Shown: positions 33,031-42,270 of the stretch, in pieces
Numbering within the stretch: position 1 is the first letter of the stretch
Layout: the number at the start of each line of letters is the position of its first letter
NCBI RefSeq assembly: GCF_009877425.1
Contig: NZ_WXEY01000007.1
Location: forward strand, 112,378-176,377
Source of the DNA: Heliomicrobium undosum
GTDB lineage: Bacteria; Bacillota; Desulfitobacteriia; Heliobacteriales; Heliobacteriaceae
Reading direction: 5' to 3'
Length of the DNA stretch: 64,000 nucleotides
The notes under the pieces: generated by a model
What the model was told of the DNA's origin: nothing
The model's input: only the letters and a program-made list of their open reading frames with translations
Database searches by the model: none
Program-made: the position numbers and the translations under genes

Positions 33031-34743
33031 ATGGCAAATCAGAAGTATGTCCGCTGGCTGAAGCACTTCTTTTATATCGACCGAACGAAGGAACAGAAAA
33101 GATTCTCCCTCAGTCCGCAGCGGCCGCCTTATCACCCGCCGGTGACGCTTCGCCGATCCTATATTACAAAAGGCACAAAAAAAAGACCCCTGCCGGCGGC
33201 CCATGCCGATGTGCAGCGGGCCTTTGAGGAGCGTTTTACGGCGCATTGCAACCCAGACTTTGTCTTTCGCACCTTCAACCTACCCTGGGGAACCGTTGCT
33301 CTTTCCTTCTATAAAAGCCTCGTTGACGCCTTATTAATCCAGGAGTTCATCGTCGGTCCGCTGTCCCAGTTTATGCCGCCCACCGGAGGCCTTCCGCCTG
33401 ATCAACTGCGGGACCAGCTCACCTTCTGCCATGTGGTCAGCACCGTGTCGACCCTGGAAGAAGCCGCCACAGCCGTTGGCAAAGGAAATGTCTTTTTGCA
33501 CGTCGACGGCGCCGATTGGGGATTGGTCATCTCCGTACGCAACCAGGCCGGACGGGGTGTCGATACGCCCCAGATGGAAGTTTCCCTCCAAGGACCCTTT
33601 GACGCTTATGTCGAGGACGTCGAGACCAACCTGTTCCTCGTCCGCTCCCGCATTTCCACCCCCGATCTGGTTGCCGAACCGTTCCCGGCAGGACGGCGGG
33701 CCCGCGGCCCCATCTACCTGCTCCACATCCGGGGACTGACCAATCCAAAACTGGTCCGCGAGATGAGGCGGCGGATCAAGTCTATCGACGTGGACATGAT
33801 CCACGGCATCGGCCAACTGGAGCAGTACGTGCAGGACAATCCCTCGTCATTGTTTTCCCAGGCGTTGGTGACAGAGCGGCCCGACCGGACGGTGGCCCTT
33901 CTCTTGGAGGGATCCGTGGCCGTTTTGATGGATGGGAGTCCCCAGGCGCTCATCGCCCCGATCACCTTCTGGTCGCTCCTGCATTCACCGGAGGACATGT
34001 ACTTTCGCTGGCCCATCGGCACCTTCGGTCGAGTCCTGCGTCTTGTCAGCCTGCTCATTACCATCTTCTTACCAGGATTTTACGTGGCTCTTTCCAATTT
34101 CCATCTGGAGATGTTGCCGACAGAGTTCATGCTTTCCCTGGCAGGCGCGCGGGAACAGGTGCCCTTTCCGGCTGTCGTGACGATCATCTTTCTCGAACTG
34201 GGCTTTGAGTTGATCCGAGAATCGGCGTTGCGGGTGCCGAAGACAATCGGACCGACCATCGGGATCGTGGGGGCCATCATCATCGGCCAGGCCGTCGTCG
34301 AGGCCAACGTCGTATCGCCAGTCATGATCATCGTCATGGCCATCACCGTGCTAGCCGGATTTTCCGTCCCCCTGTACTCGTTGTTCTATAGCGTGCGCAT
34401 TATCCGGCTCCTTGTCTTAGTCGTTTCAAGCGTCTTCGGCTTCTATGGCGTGGTGCTGGGCGTACTTTTTTTGCAGTCTCACCTGATCCGCCTGACCTCT
34501 TTGGGCGCCCCCTATGTGGCGCCAGTAAGCCCCGCGCGATGGTCCGAGCAGGATGTGATCCGGCGCCTACCGCCGTTTTATCTGGAGCGCCGGACCACCA
34601 TCGCTCGACCCATCGATCACCGGCGGCAGGCGCCTGTAAGCCGCCCATGGTGGCCCCATGTCCCCCTGGAACTGCGCTACTTGCAACGGCGATATGAGTC
34701 GAAAGAGCAAAAAGGGGCGGTGGAAAGGCAGGCGGAGACGTGA
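33031..34743 (+). CDS. gerAA: Spore germination receptor A subunit, GerA family
   Basis: A 570-aa protein of the GerAA/GerKA family, the large subunit of nutrient germinant receptors in the spore inner membrane. A hydrophilic N-terminal half (~1-320) holds the two-domain ligand-signal region with VALLLEGSVAVLMDGSPQAL at its end. Then come about five membrane helices with the family motifs SPEDMYFRWPIGTFGR-like loop, FLPGFYVALSNFH and MLPTEFMLSLAGAREQVPFP. The ATG at 33031 follows AAGGGGG. It is the first gene of a three-gene operon with four-base overlaps, typical of these receptors, and shows the organism is spore-forming. Confidence 0.94.
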   Translation: MANQKYVRWLKHFFYIDRTKEQKRFSLSPQRPPYHPPVTLRRSYITKGTKKRPLPAAHADVQRAFEERFTAHCNPDFVFRTFNLPWGTVALSFYKSLVDALLIQEFIVGPLSQFMPPTGGLPPDQLRDQLTFCHVVSTVSTLEEAATAVGKGNVFLHVDGADWGLVISVRNQAGRGVDTPQMEVSLQGPFDAYVEDVETNLFLVRSRISTPDLVAEPFPAGRRARGPIYLLHIRGLTNPKLVREMRRRIKSIDVDMIHGIGQLEQYVQDNPSSLFSQALVTERPDRTVALLLEGSVAVLMDGSPQALIAPITFWSLLHSPEDMYFRWPIGTFGRVLRLVSLLITIFLPGFYVALSNFHLEMLPTEFMLSLAGAREQVPFPAVVTIIFLELGFELIRESALRVPKTIGPTIGIVGAIIIGQAVVEANVVSPVMIIVMAITVLAGFSVPLYSLFYSVRIIRLLVLVVSSVFGFYGVVLGVLFLQSHLIRLTSLGAPYVAPVSPARWSEQDVIRRLPPFYLERRTTIARPIDHRRQAPVSRPWWPHVPLELRYLQRRYESKEQKGAVERQAET

Positions 34744-35846
34744 GAAGAGGACTGCGCGACGGTCATGTGGGTCTTTGGGAGACGACAGGCCTGTTGATCT
34801 TCGTGTTATTCATCAAAATGCACCTGGCCTATCCCCGTGAGCTTGCCGTTCAAGCGCAAAACGCTGCCTGGATGATACCCATCATCGCCGTCCCTGGCGC
34901 GTTGCTCGGCTTCTACGCGCTGGAACGGCTGTTAGCCAGCTTCCCCGGCGATTCCCTCATAAGCATCGCCAACTTGCTGGGAGGTCCGCTCCTCCGATGG
35001 CTTACGGGAGTTGTCTTCTGTGTCATCCTGCTGGTGCTGACAGGGTATGAGGTGCGGATATTTTCCGAGTTTATTATCACGACGCTGTTGCCAAATACGC
35101 CGGTCCACGCCATCGTGGTCAGCCTGCTCCTGTTGATGATGACGCTAGCGCTCGCGGGGTTCGAGCACATCACCCGGGTGGCGTGGTCTGCCTTTCCGGC
35201 GATCATGGCCCTCTTTATCGTCTCCATGATTGCCGTCGTCCCCCTGGGTCAATTTGTTCACCTCGCTCCCTGGTTTGGCCGGCAGCAGGCAGCACCCCTG
35301 TGGGAAATCGGTTTGTGGCGGACCTCCTTGTATGCCGAGATTGTGCTGTTGGGCTTGGTAGCGCCGCTTTTTCGCAAACACAGCGATCTGCGGCGCGCTG
35401 GTTTTACAGCGTTGCTCGTCACCGCCTTCCTGTTCACGGCTGTCGAGTTGATTTACATCATGGTCTTTCCACCGCCTATGGGCGAACGTCTCGGTTTCCC
35501 GCTTTACCAGTTGGTCCGCCTGATCCACTACGGGCCGCTCTTGCAGCGGCTGGAACCAGTCTTCGTCTTCATTTGGGCGGTAATGACCATCAACGGCTTG
35601 GCCGCATTATTCTATGGGAGCGCCATCGCCCTAGCTCAGGGTTCCCAAGCCCGGGACTTCCGTCCCCTTTTGTTTCCCCTCTTCGTGCTCCTGTTCTTCA
35701 TCGTCTTTTATCCGGATCGGAGCATCACAGCGGTAATCGATTTTGCGTTCCTTCCGGACTATTTCATGATGGTCTTGTTCGGTATCCCATTGGCGCTTTG
35801 GATCTGGGCGAAGTGGGTCAAAAATGGGGAGGAGGCTAAGCCGTGA
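34740..35846 (+). CDS. gerAB: Spore germination receptor B subunit, GerAB family
   Basis: A 368-aa membrane protein with about ten helices, of the APC-superfamily GerAB/GrkB type that binds the germinant amino acid or sugar. It begins at GTG 34740, overlapping the gerAA stop as GTGA. Family features: LWETTGLLIFVLFIKMHLAY at the start and the later YQLVRLIHYGPLLQRLEPVF, where the family has a conserved R-I-.-.-.-.-R-.-E-.-.-F pattern. Which nutrient is sensed cannot be told. Confidence 0.92.
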   Translation: MRRGLRDGHVGLWETTGLLIFVLFIKMHLAYPRELAVQAQNAAWMIPIIAVPGALLGFYALERLLASFPGDSLISIANLLGGPLLRWLTGVVFCVILLVLTGYEVRIFSEFIITTLLPNTPVHAIVVSLLLLMMTLALAGFEHITRVAWSAFPAIMALFIVSMIAVVPLGQFVHLAPWFGRQQAAPLWEIGLWRTSLYAEIVLLGLVAPLFRKHSDLRRAGFTALLVTAFLFTAVELIYIMVFPPPMGERLGFPLYQLVRLIHYGPLLQRLEPVFVFIWAVMTINGLAALFYGSAIALAQGSQARDFRPLLFPLFVLLFFIVFYPDRSITAVIDFAFLPDYFMMVLFGIPLALWIWAKWVKNGEEAKP

Positions 35847-37135
35847 TCCGCATCCACGTTCTCGCCGCGTTACTCCTCCTGTTGCTGACGGGAGCCGGTT
35901 GCTGGGACAACCGAGAACTGGAAACACTGGCCTTCGTGATCACCATGGGTGTGGACAAGGGCAGTGACGGAGATATTGAGGTGACCATGCGAATTGCGAT
36001 CCCGGCGACCTTCGCGATCCGCCAGGGTGCGAGTGCAGAATCCCTGCCTGAAACATCGAAACTGATAACCGTGAAAGCGCGTTCCATCTCGGAGGCCATC
36101 AGTCTCGTCAACAACAATGTTGAACGCCGACTTGATTTCCGGCATCTGCGACTGATTACCTTTGGGGAGAAGCTGGCCCAGGAAACCCTTTTGCCCTACC
36201 TGGAGGTTCTTGCGCGACACCCCCAGTTCCGGCGCACCATCTATCTTTGGATGGCCAAAGACGGCACGGCGCGAGATGTTTTTTTGACAACGTTGCCGGT
36301 GCTGGAGCGCAGTGTCAGCCGGTATGTGGAGGGGATTGTCCGCAACGCCGACGAATTGGGCTATTCCCGTATGATGACCATGAACGAATTCCTGGTCGAA
36401 TCGGAGCAGTACAATACCAATGCCGTGCTGCCGATGATCGATATTAACGAGCAGGTCGCAAAAGAGAAAAAAAACGGCATAGTCAAGCCCCGGCCTACGC
36501 CGGATTTCCGCCGCGATACGGAAGAGAAGGAAGAACCGGGCGGAAAAGAGTTGGAGGAACTGGCGCGCTCCGGCGGGAACTCTTCCGAGTTTTTCGGCCT
36601 CGCCGTGTTTAAAGAGGGGAAGCTCATCGACAAGTTTTCAGGCTTGGAAGCCCGTTTATACGGCTTAATCCGGGGCACCTACCGGCGAGGGATGTGGACC
36701 TTTGAGGATCCTGAAAAAGAAGGGGTCTTTTCCCTCGAAATTTCGCAACGCGATCCACCTATTGTAAGGGTGGAAGACCATAACAGCGACCAGCCCCGTG
36801 TCCACGTGTTGCTCAGGCTGGACGGCGACGTGCGCGATGTAACGTCGGAAAACGAGTTTATCACTGCCGATAAACTTCCCGAGATGGAGAAGAAAATCGC
36901 GCAGGAAATAGAAAAACAAGCGCGCGCGGTGATCGCGCGCGCCCAAGAGAAACATGTTGACCCCTTTCATTTAGCCAATGCCTTTCGCACCTCTTACCAG
37001 TATGTAGAAGATTACGAGGCGCTGCAGTGGCAGGCGAGGCATTTTCCGAAAGCGACGGTCCATGTCACTGTCGATCTGAAGATACGCCGTCCTGGCCTGC
37101 AGATTCAGCCGCCCAAGTTTGTGGAGAAGGAGTAG
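35843..37135 (+). CDS. gerAC: Spore germination receptor C subunit, GerAC family lipoprotein
   Basis: A 430-aa lipoprotein. The signal peptide ends LLTGAGC, followed directly by WDNRELETLAFVITMGVDKG, the invariant opening of GerAC proteins. The C-terminal domain includes DPFHLANAFRTSYQY before the end. It starts at GTG 35843, overlapping the gerAB stop as GTGA. The last 71 bp overlap the convergent YibE/F gene. It completes the A-B-C receptor. Confidence 0.93.
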   Translation: MIRIHVLAALLLLLLTGAGCWDNRELETLAFVITMGVDKGSDGDIEVTMRIAIPATFAIRQGASAESLPETSKLITVKARSISEAISLVNNNVERRLDFRHLRLITFGEKLAQETLLPYLEVLARHPQFRRTIYLWMAKDGTARDVFLTTLPVLERSVSRYVEGIVRNADELGYSRMMTMNEFLVESEQYNTNAVLPMIDINEQVAKEKKNGIVKPRPTPDFRRDTEEKEEPGGKELEELARSGGNSSEFFGLAVFKEGKLIDKFSGLEARLYGLIRGTYRRGMWTFEDPEKEGVFSLEISQRDPPIVRVEDHNSDQPRVHVLLRLDGDVRDVTSENEFITADKLPEMEKKIAQEIEKQARAVIARAQEKHVDPFHLANAFRTSYQYVEDYEALQWQARHFPKATVHVTVDLKIRRPGLQIQPPKFVEKE

Positions 37136-38342
37136 GGGACCCTGGCTTCGACATGAGCAGGGCGGCGCAGAAAGCGGTCACAGGGATGCACAGGATGAGC
37201 CCGATCGACCCGGCGGCGGAGCGGATGATCTCGCTGACCAGCAAGTCGGAATTGATGATCTTCAGCGCCGGCGTCTGGTAGGCCATCAGCAGGACGAGCA
37301 GGGACAATGCGCCGCCCACATAGGCCAGGATGAGGGTGCTCGACATCATGCCCATCGTGTCGCGGCCCACGTTCATGCCGGCCTGCCAGAGTTCTTTCCT
37401 TCCGACGGTCTTATGCAACAGCCGGATCTCCTGGGCCGCCGACGCGACGGTGAGGCTGGTGTCCATGACGGCGCCGAGGCTGCCGATGAGCACGCCGGCG
37501 AAGTAGACGCCCTGCAGGTCAAGGGGCGGGCGGTCCGGAATGGCGAGCATCATCGTGGCGTATTCGAATTCGATGCCGGTGATGCGCGCCTGCTGCCCCG
37601 TCAGGTAAGCGAGGAGCCCGGCGGCGATGACGCCGGCGATGATGCCGGCGATGGCGGCCAGGGATTTTCGATTCAAACCGCCGACGAGGAGGGTGCCGAC
37701 GAGGCCGATGACGGCGCAGACGAGGGAACTGACCAGGAGGGGGCTCTGCCCCTTCAATATGGCCGGGAGCAGGACATACCAGATGAGCACGCCTGTCAAG
37801 GCTAACGTGACGAGGGCGGCGACGCCGCGGCGTCCGCCAAGGATGACGATAAGTCCCACGAAGATAGCAGCAACGGTAAAGATGGGACGGTGGCGGACCA
37901 GGTCCTGGATGGCCGCGCCCTGTAGACGGCCCTGGTCATCGAGAGTGGCATAGACAACCACCTCTTCTCCGGGGTGAAGATAAAGGCCGTTATAAGGGTT
38001 CTGCAGGTTGGCGATGTTGCTGATCACCTGCGTTTGCCCCTGAAAAGGCGGATCGAGCAGTTCCACCAGGAGGGTTTGGCGCAACATGGAAGATTTTGCG
38101 TCAGGCCCGCTGAGCGGATCATCTTCGGGGTATTCAGCCAATATGGAACTGACCTTTCCCTTCAGGTACACCTCCTGCGGCGGTTTCACCTCGTCACGCC
38201 GGGTGGCGGCGCCCGTAGTGGCTGCTGCTGGCGCAGCCTGGGCGCTTAGGAGAGGTTGTCCACCGAAGAGGCAGAAGAGGAGAAAGGCGGTCAGACATAG
38301 ACGATAAAGATGCGAGCCACTGCGAGGCCAGCGAAGATTCAA
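37065..38342 (-). CDS. YibE/F-family membrane protein
   Basis: A 425-aa protein. A signal-like N-terminus and an extracytoplasmic OB-like segment (~50-150: EVYLKGKVSSILAEYPEDDP ... EEVVVYATLDDQGRLQGAAI) precede about eight membrane helices. These carry the YibE/F pattern FVGLIVILGGRRGVAALVTL and GVLIGSLGAVMDTSLTVASA. TTG at 38342 is the start, nine bases after AAGGAGGG. Function of the family is unknown, probably transport. Its 3' end runs 71 bp into the convergent gerAC gene with no terminator between them. Confidence 0.88.
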   Translation of the reverse strand: MNLRWPRSGSHLYRLCLTAFLLFCLFGGQPLLSAQAAPAAATTGAATRRDEVKPPQEVYLKGKVSSILAEYPEDDPLSGPDAKSSMLRQTLLVELLDPPFQGQTQVISNIANLQNPYNGLYLHPGEEVVVYATLDDQGRLQGAAIQDLVRHRPIFTVAAIFVGLIVILGGRRGVAALVTLALTGVLIWYVLLPAILKGQSPLLVSSLVCAVIGLVGTLLVGGLNRKSLAAIAGIIAGVIAAGLLAYLTGQQARITGIEFEYATMMLAIPDRPPLDLQGVYFAGVLIGSLGAVMDTSLTVASAAQEIRLLHKTVGRKELWQAGMNVGRDTMGMMSSTLILAYVGGALSLLVLLMAYQTPALKIINSDLLVSEIIRSAAGSIGLILCIPVTAFCAALLMSKPGSPTPSPQTWAAESAGQDGVSSDRQ

Positions 38343-38448
38343 CAGTCACGCCCTCCTTAGAAATGATCCCAATAATATGTAGATCTCATTATAGCATCAC
38401 CGGGCCGACGATGTTTTTAATTTAGAAAAATGAAAAAGGCAGGGAAAT

Positions 38449-38484
38449 AAAGAGGGGCATGGCGACCATGCCATGCCTCTTTGC
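38449..38484 (-). terminator. Terminator after the small Pro-rich protein gene
   Basis: On the minus strand AAAGAGGCATGG pairs with CCATGCCCCTCTTT with one bulge, followed by ATTT. It lies 45 bp past the stop at 38529. Confidence 0.75.
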
Positions 38485-38528
38485 CCCATAATGTCGTCAA
38501 CCCCTAAGCCTCCGTCTGAAGGCAAGGG

Positions 38529-38828
38529 TTACCCGTTGGTGAACTCCACCGTTCCGCCGGCGGCCTGCACCTGCTGGATCAGGCTTTGCATCGTAGAAGT
38601 GGCGCCGCTGCCCAGGAAGGGAAGACGGATGATCAGGCAGATGCCGCCAGGGGAGGTGACTTCGATCAGGTTCAGCAGGTTGATGACGGCTCCCGGCGGG
38701 ATGAAGATGCGCAGGATCGTTCCCGGCAGTTGGGGACAAGTGGATGGAGGGGGTGTGGGCGTATGGGAGCCGCAGGACGATTGGGAACCGGCATGGGAGT
38801 ATACAGTGGTGTAAGGAGTGCGAGACAT
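38529..38828 (-). CDS. 99-aa protein of unknown function
   Basis: A small protein starting MSRTPYTTVYSHAGSQSSCG. The N-terminal 35 residues are rich in Ser, Thr and Pro and hold two cysteines. The rest is hydrophobic and beta-like (TILRIFIPPGAVINLLNLIE, GGICLIIRLPFLG) and ends with AAGGTVEFTNG. It has no signal peptide or clear membrane helix. AAAGGAGG stands eight bases before the ATG and a terminator follows, so it is a genuine single-gene unit. I recognise no family; a spore-coat or structural role is possible but unsupported. Confidence 0.75.
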   Translation of the reverse strand: MSRTPYTTVYSHAGSQSSCGSHTPTPPPSTCPQLPGTILRIFIPPGAVINLLNLIEVTSPGGICLIIRLPFLGSGATSTMQSLIQQVQAAGGTVEFTNG

Positions 38829-38994
38829 TATTCATCCTCCTTTGATTTTTTGTTGTGGTTACGACAGTTTCATAACCCTAATACATGGTATCTAAAAAAA
38901 TAATAAAATGATTCTCTATTTTTTACAAAAATTACAGTAGCAAAAACAACTGTAACAAACGGGAAGAATATTCAATATATTGCGTTGCCAAATA

Positions 38995-39031
38995 CAAAAA
39001 GAACTCCCGGCCTCTGTTTTGCCGGGAGTTC
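38995..39031 (-). terminator. Terminator of the RND operon
   Basis: On the minus strand GAACTCCCGGC pairs perfectly with GCCGGGAGTTC, followed by TTTTTG. It lies 40 bp past the stop of the RND pump gene. Confidence 0.88.
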
Positions 39032-39069
39032 TCTTGCGCGCAGTCGTTGAAACGGAAGAAGTGACGGGT

Positions 39070-42000
39070 TTACATGGTTGCCGATTTGGTCTCGATCTTG
39101 GCGACTGCTTTCCGGAGCTTTTCCAAATTGCGCCGTTTGCGCCAGTCGAGGAAATCGCGGATCAGGGTGTAGAAGACGGGGATGACGAGCAGGGTGAAGA
39201 CGGTGGAACTGATCAGGCCGCCGATGAGGACGGTGGCCATGGCGGAGCGGACCTCGGTGCCTTCGGTGACAGCGGCGGCGACCGGCAGCATCCCGAAGAC
39301 CATGGTGACGGTGGTCATCATGATCGGCCTGAGCCGCGTCTTGCCGGCTTCGATCAGCGCTTCCCGCAGTGTTTTGCCTCGTTCTAAAAGCGTGTTGGTG
39401 TAGTCGATAAGCAGGGTGCCGTTTTTAGCGACGAGGCCGTCCATCATGATGATGCCGATGCCGGAAAAGAGATTGATCGTCTTACCTGATATGGCCAGGG
39501 CCGCCAGCGCGCCGATCAGACCCAGGGGAAGCGAGGCCATTCGGATCAACGGTGTCAGCATGCTCTCATAGAGGATGGCCAGAACCATGTACACCAGGGT
39601 AATGGAGAGGAGGAAGGCCGAGATCAATTCGATGCCGATTTCCTGCATTTCCTGGGTCAAGCCGGCCTGCTTAATCGAGTAGCCGGCCGGGAGCTTCAAC
39701 TGATCGAGCCGCTTGTTGAGCTCGGCGTTGTACTGGTTTTGGGGCACGTCTTTATACAGGTTGCCGGAAACGGTGATCGTCCGTTGCCGCTCGATGCGCT
39801 TGATCTCCGTGGGGCCGCTGCCCTTTTTCACATCGGCAACCTGGCTGAGAGGCACCTGGACGCCGGAGGCATTGGTTATGGTGATCCGCTTCAAATCCTC
39901 AATGGAGGCTGTCTGGAGTCCCTGGAGGCGGACGAGGATGTCGTACTCGTCATCACCGGCGCGGAACACGCTGGCCTTGTCGCCGCTCAATGAGGAGCGC
40001 AGCGTCCGGGAAATGTCGTCGACAGACAGGCCGTAGGAGGCGGCGCGCAGCCGGTCGATGGCGATCTGCACCTCCGGCTGGCCGAGACGGAAGTTGGTGT
40101 CCACTTCCTTCGCGCCAGGGATGCCGGCGGCAATGGTCTTCACCTGCTCGGCGATAGCCATCAACTGGTCATAGTCGGGGCCGGAAATCTCCAACTGGAT
40201 CGGCGTCCCTGGGGGGCCACCGCCTGATTCGGACTCGATGACGCGAATCGTTCCTTTAGTGAAGGTTTTGGAGAACTCCCGGAGTTGGTCGGCTATGTCC
40301 CACATGGTCCGTTCGCGTTCCGCCCGTTTCACCAGTTGGATGCCAACCTCGGCCTTGTGGGAGGAGGAGGAAGAACCGCCGTGGCCGCTGCTGAAGCCGA
40401 CGCTGCTCTGGTAGTACTTCACTTCCGGGATGGTGCTGATGAAAGCCTCGATCTCCCGGACGGCGTCATCTGTTTTGACCAGGGGCGTCCCGTTCGGCAG
40501 TTCCAAGGTGACGCTCAGTTCCGACTGGTCTGACTTGGGCATTAGTTCGAAGCCAACGAAGCCGAGGGGGATCAGGGTGAGGCTGGCGATAAAGGTGAGC
40601 AGGGCGACGGCGATGACGGTGAAGCGGCGGCGCAGGGACCAGTGGAGCGCCTTCATGTAGAAATCGGAGAAACCGTCACCGAGCCGGTCGAGCATGGACC
40701 AGAAGCGGGCGCCAAAGGGGCGGAACTTGCTCAGGAACATGCCGTAGAGGGAGGCCTGGCGTTTTTTGGCCTTCAATTCCTTTGTCTCCGGATCCTCTTC
40801 CATGTAGAAGCGCGCCGACAGCATCGGCGTCAGGGTGAAGGAGATGAAGAGGGAGAAGAGGGTGGCGATGACGACGGTGAGGCCGAACTGGCGGAAGAAC
40901 TGTCCCACCATGCCGCCCATGAAGGCGATGGGCGCGAAGACGACCACGTCGGAGAGGGTGATGGCGATGGCGGCCATCCCGATTTCGGCGCGCCCCTCCA
41001 GTGCCGCATTGAAGGCCGATTTGCCCATGGCGCGGTGGCGGTGGATGTTTTCCAATACAACGATGGAGTCGTCGACGAGGATGCCGATGCAGAGGGCCAT
41101 CCCCAGCAGAGACATCATGTTGAAGCTGAAGTCGGCAAAGTACATGCCCATCAGGGTGGCGATGAGCGATGTGGGGATGGCGATGATGACGGTGACCATG
41201 GAGCGCCACTCGCGGAGGAAGAAAAAGAGGGCGATAGCCGTTGTGATGATGCCTTCGATGATCGAAGAACGGGTGCCGTTAAGGGCGTTATGAACGTAAT
41301 CGGAAAAGTCGCGGGCGACGATCAACTCCACGTCGGGCGGCAGGTCCTTGCGGATCGACGGCAGCGCCTTTTTCACCTCATCGCCCACATCGACGATGCT
41401 GGCGTCGTTCTGTTTGAAGACGACGGCGGCGATGGAGGGTTCGCCGTTGACCCGGCTGATGGTGCGCATCTCGTGGAGGCCGTCGCTGACCGTGGCGATG
41501 GCCTTGAGGGGGATTTTGGAGCCGTTCGGCAGGGGGATCTGGATGTTTTCTACATCCTTGATCGTTTTGAACTGGCCCATGACCCGCACGTTGTATTCCA
41601 GGTCCGGCTGGTCGAGGCGACCGCTCGGCTGGTTGAGGTTTTCGTTTTCCAGATGGCGGATGACGCTGTTGATGGACAGGCCGTAGCCCTGTAGGCGAGA
41701 CTTGTCGATGTCCACCTGGATTTCCCGCCGCTGGCCGCCGACGAGGCTCACGTCGGTGACGCCGGGGAGCTTGAGCAGGCGTTCTTTGAGAAGATCCTCG
41801 GCCAGGTTATAAGTCTCCTGGGCCGGCCGGTGGCTCTTGAGGGCCAGAGTCATGACTGGGGCGGCGTTGAAGTCCATCTTGATGACGACGGGGTCGGAGG
41901 CGTCTTCCGGCAGCCTACCCTTGATGGCGTCCACCTTTTTCTGGACGTCATTGGCAGCCTGGTCGGCGTCGGCTGACAGTTCAAACTCAACAATGACGGC

Positions 42001-42267
42001 GCCGAATCCTTCTGACGCTTGGGAGGAGACCTTGTCCACCTTGCTGATGGCGGTTACAGCCGATTCGATCGGCTTTAAGATCTGGCTTTCCACTTCTTCA
42101 GCGCCGGCGCCGGGGTAGGATACGCTGACAGAGATGAAGGGGGCGTTGATGTTAGGGTACAGATCGACGCCGAGCATCCGGTAGCTGTAGAGGCCAAGCA
42201 CGACGAACATGAGAACGATCATGCTCATGGCCACGGGACGCTTGACGGCGAATTGGGTCAAGTTCAT
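39070..42267 (-). CDS. RND multidrug efflux pump, HAE1/AcrB family
   Basis: A 1065-aa inner-membrane transporter with 12 helices and two large exported loops. N-terminal FAVKRPVAMSMIVLMFVVLG, the porter-domain opening LGVDLYPNINAPFISVSVSY, and the helix-4 proton-relay pair in CIGILVDDSIVVLENIHRH are intact. Length is normal. In a Gram-positive-type cell it would work with the adjacent adaptor, without an outer-membrane channel, to expel substrates from the membrane. It lies four bases after the adaptor gene and ends in a strong terminator. The divergent MarR regulator probably controls it. Confidence 0.95.
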   Translation of the reverse strand: MNLTQFAVKRPVAMSMIVLMFVVLGLYSYRMLGVDLYPNINAPFISVSVSYPGAGAEEVESQILKPIESAVTAISKVDKVSSQASEGFGAVIVEFELSADADQAANDVQKKVDAIKGRLPEDASDPVVIKMDFNAAPVMTLALKSHRPAQETYNLAEDLLKERLLKLPGVTDVSLVGGQRREIQVDIDKSRLQGYGLSINSVIRHLENENLNQPSGRLDQPDLEYNVRVMGQFKTIKDVENIQIPLPNGSKIPLKAIATVSDGLHEMRTISRVNGEPSIAAVVFKQNDASIVDVGDEVKKALPSIRKDLPPDVELIVARDFSDYVHNALNGTRSSIIEGIITTAIALFFFLREWRSMVTVIIAIPTSLIATLMGMYFADFSFNMMSLLGMALCIGILVDDSIVVLENIHRHRAMGKSAFNAALEGRAEIGMAAIAITLSDVVVFAPIAFMGGMVGQFFRQFGLTVVIATLFSLFISFTLTPMLSARFYMEEDPETKELKAKKRQASLYGMFLSKFRPFGARFWSMLDRLGDGFSDFYMKALHWSLRRRFTVIAVALLTFIASLTLIPLGFVGFELMPKSDQSELSVTLELPNGTPLVKTDDAVREIEAFISTIPEVKYYQSSVGFSSGHGGSSSSSHKAEVGIQLVKRAERERTMWDIADQLREFSKTFTKGTIRVIESESGGGPPGTPIQLEISGPDYDQLMAIAEQVKTIAAGIPGAKEVDTNFRLGQPEVQIAIDRLRAASYGLSVDDISRTLRSSLSGDKASVFRAGDDEYDILVRLQGLQTASIEDLKRITITNASGVQVPLSQVADVKKGSGPTEIKRIERQRTITVSGNLYKDVPQNQYNAELNKRLDQLKLPAGYSIKQAGLTQEMQEIGIELISAFLLSITLVYMVLAILYESMLTPLIRMASLPLGLIGALAALAISGKTINLFSGIGIIMMDGLVAKNGTLLIDYTNTLLERGKTLREALIEAGKTRLRPIMMTTVTMVFGMLPVAAAVTEGTEVRSAMATVLIGGLISSTVFTLLVIPVFYTLIRDFLDWRKRRNLEKLRKAVAKIETKSATM

Positions 42268-42270
42268 CGG

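Noticed and set aside
32785..33246. 153-codon minus-strand frame upstream of gerAA
   Set aside because: It overlaps the gerAA start on the opposite strand, with no ribosome site and no recognisable features.
40642..41694. 350-codon frame antisense to the RND pump gene
   Set aside because: It is highly acidic, Gly/Asp/His-rich shadow sequence opposite strongly conserved transporter motifs.
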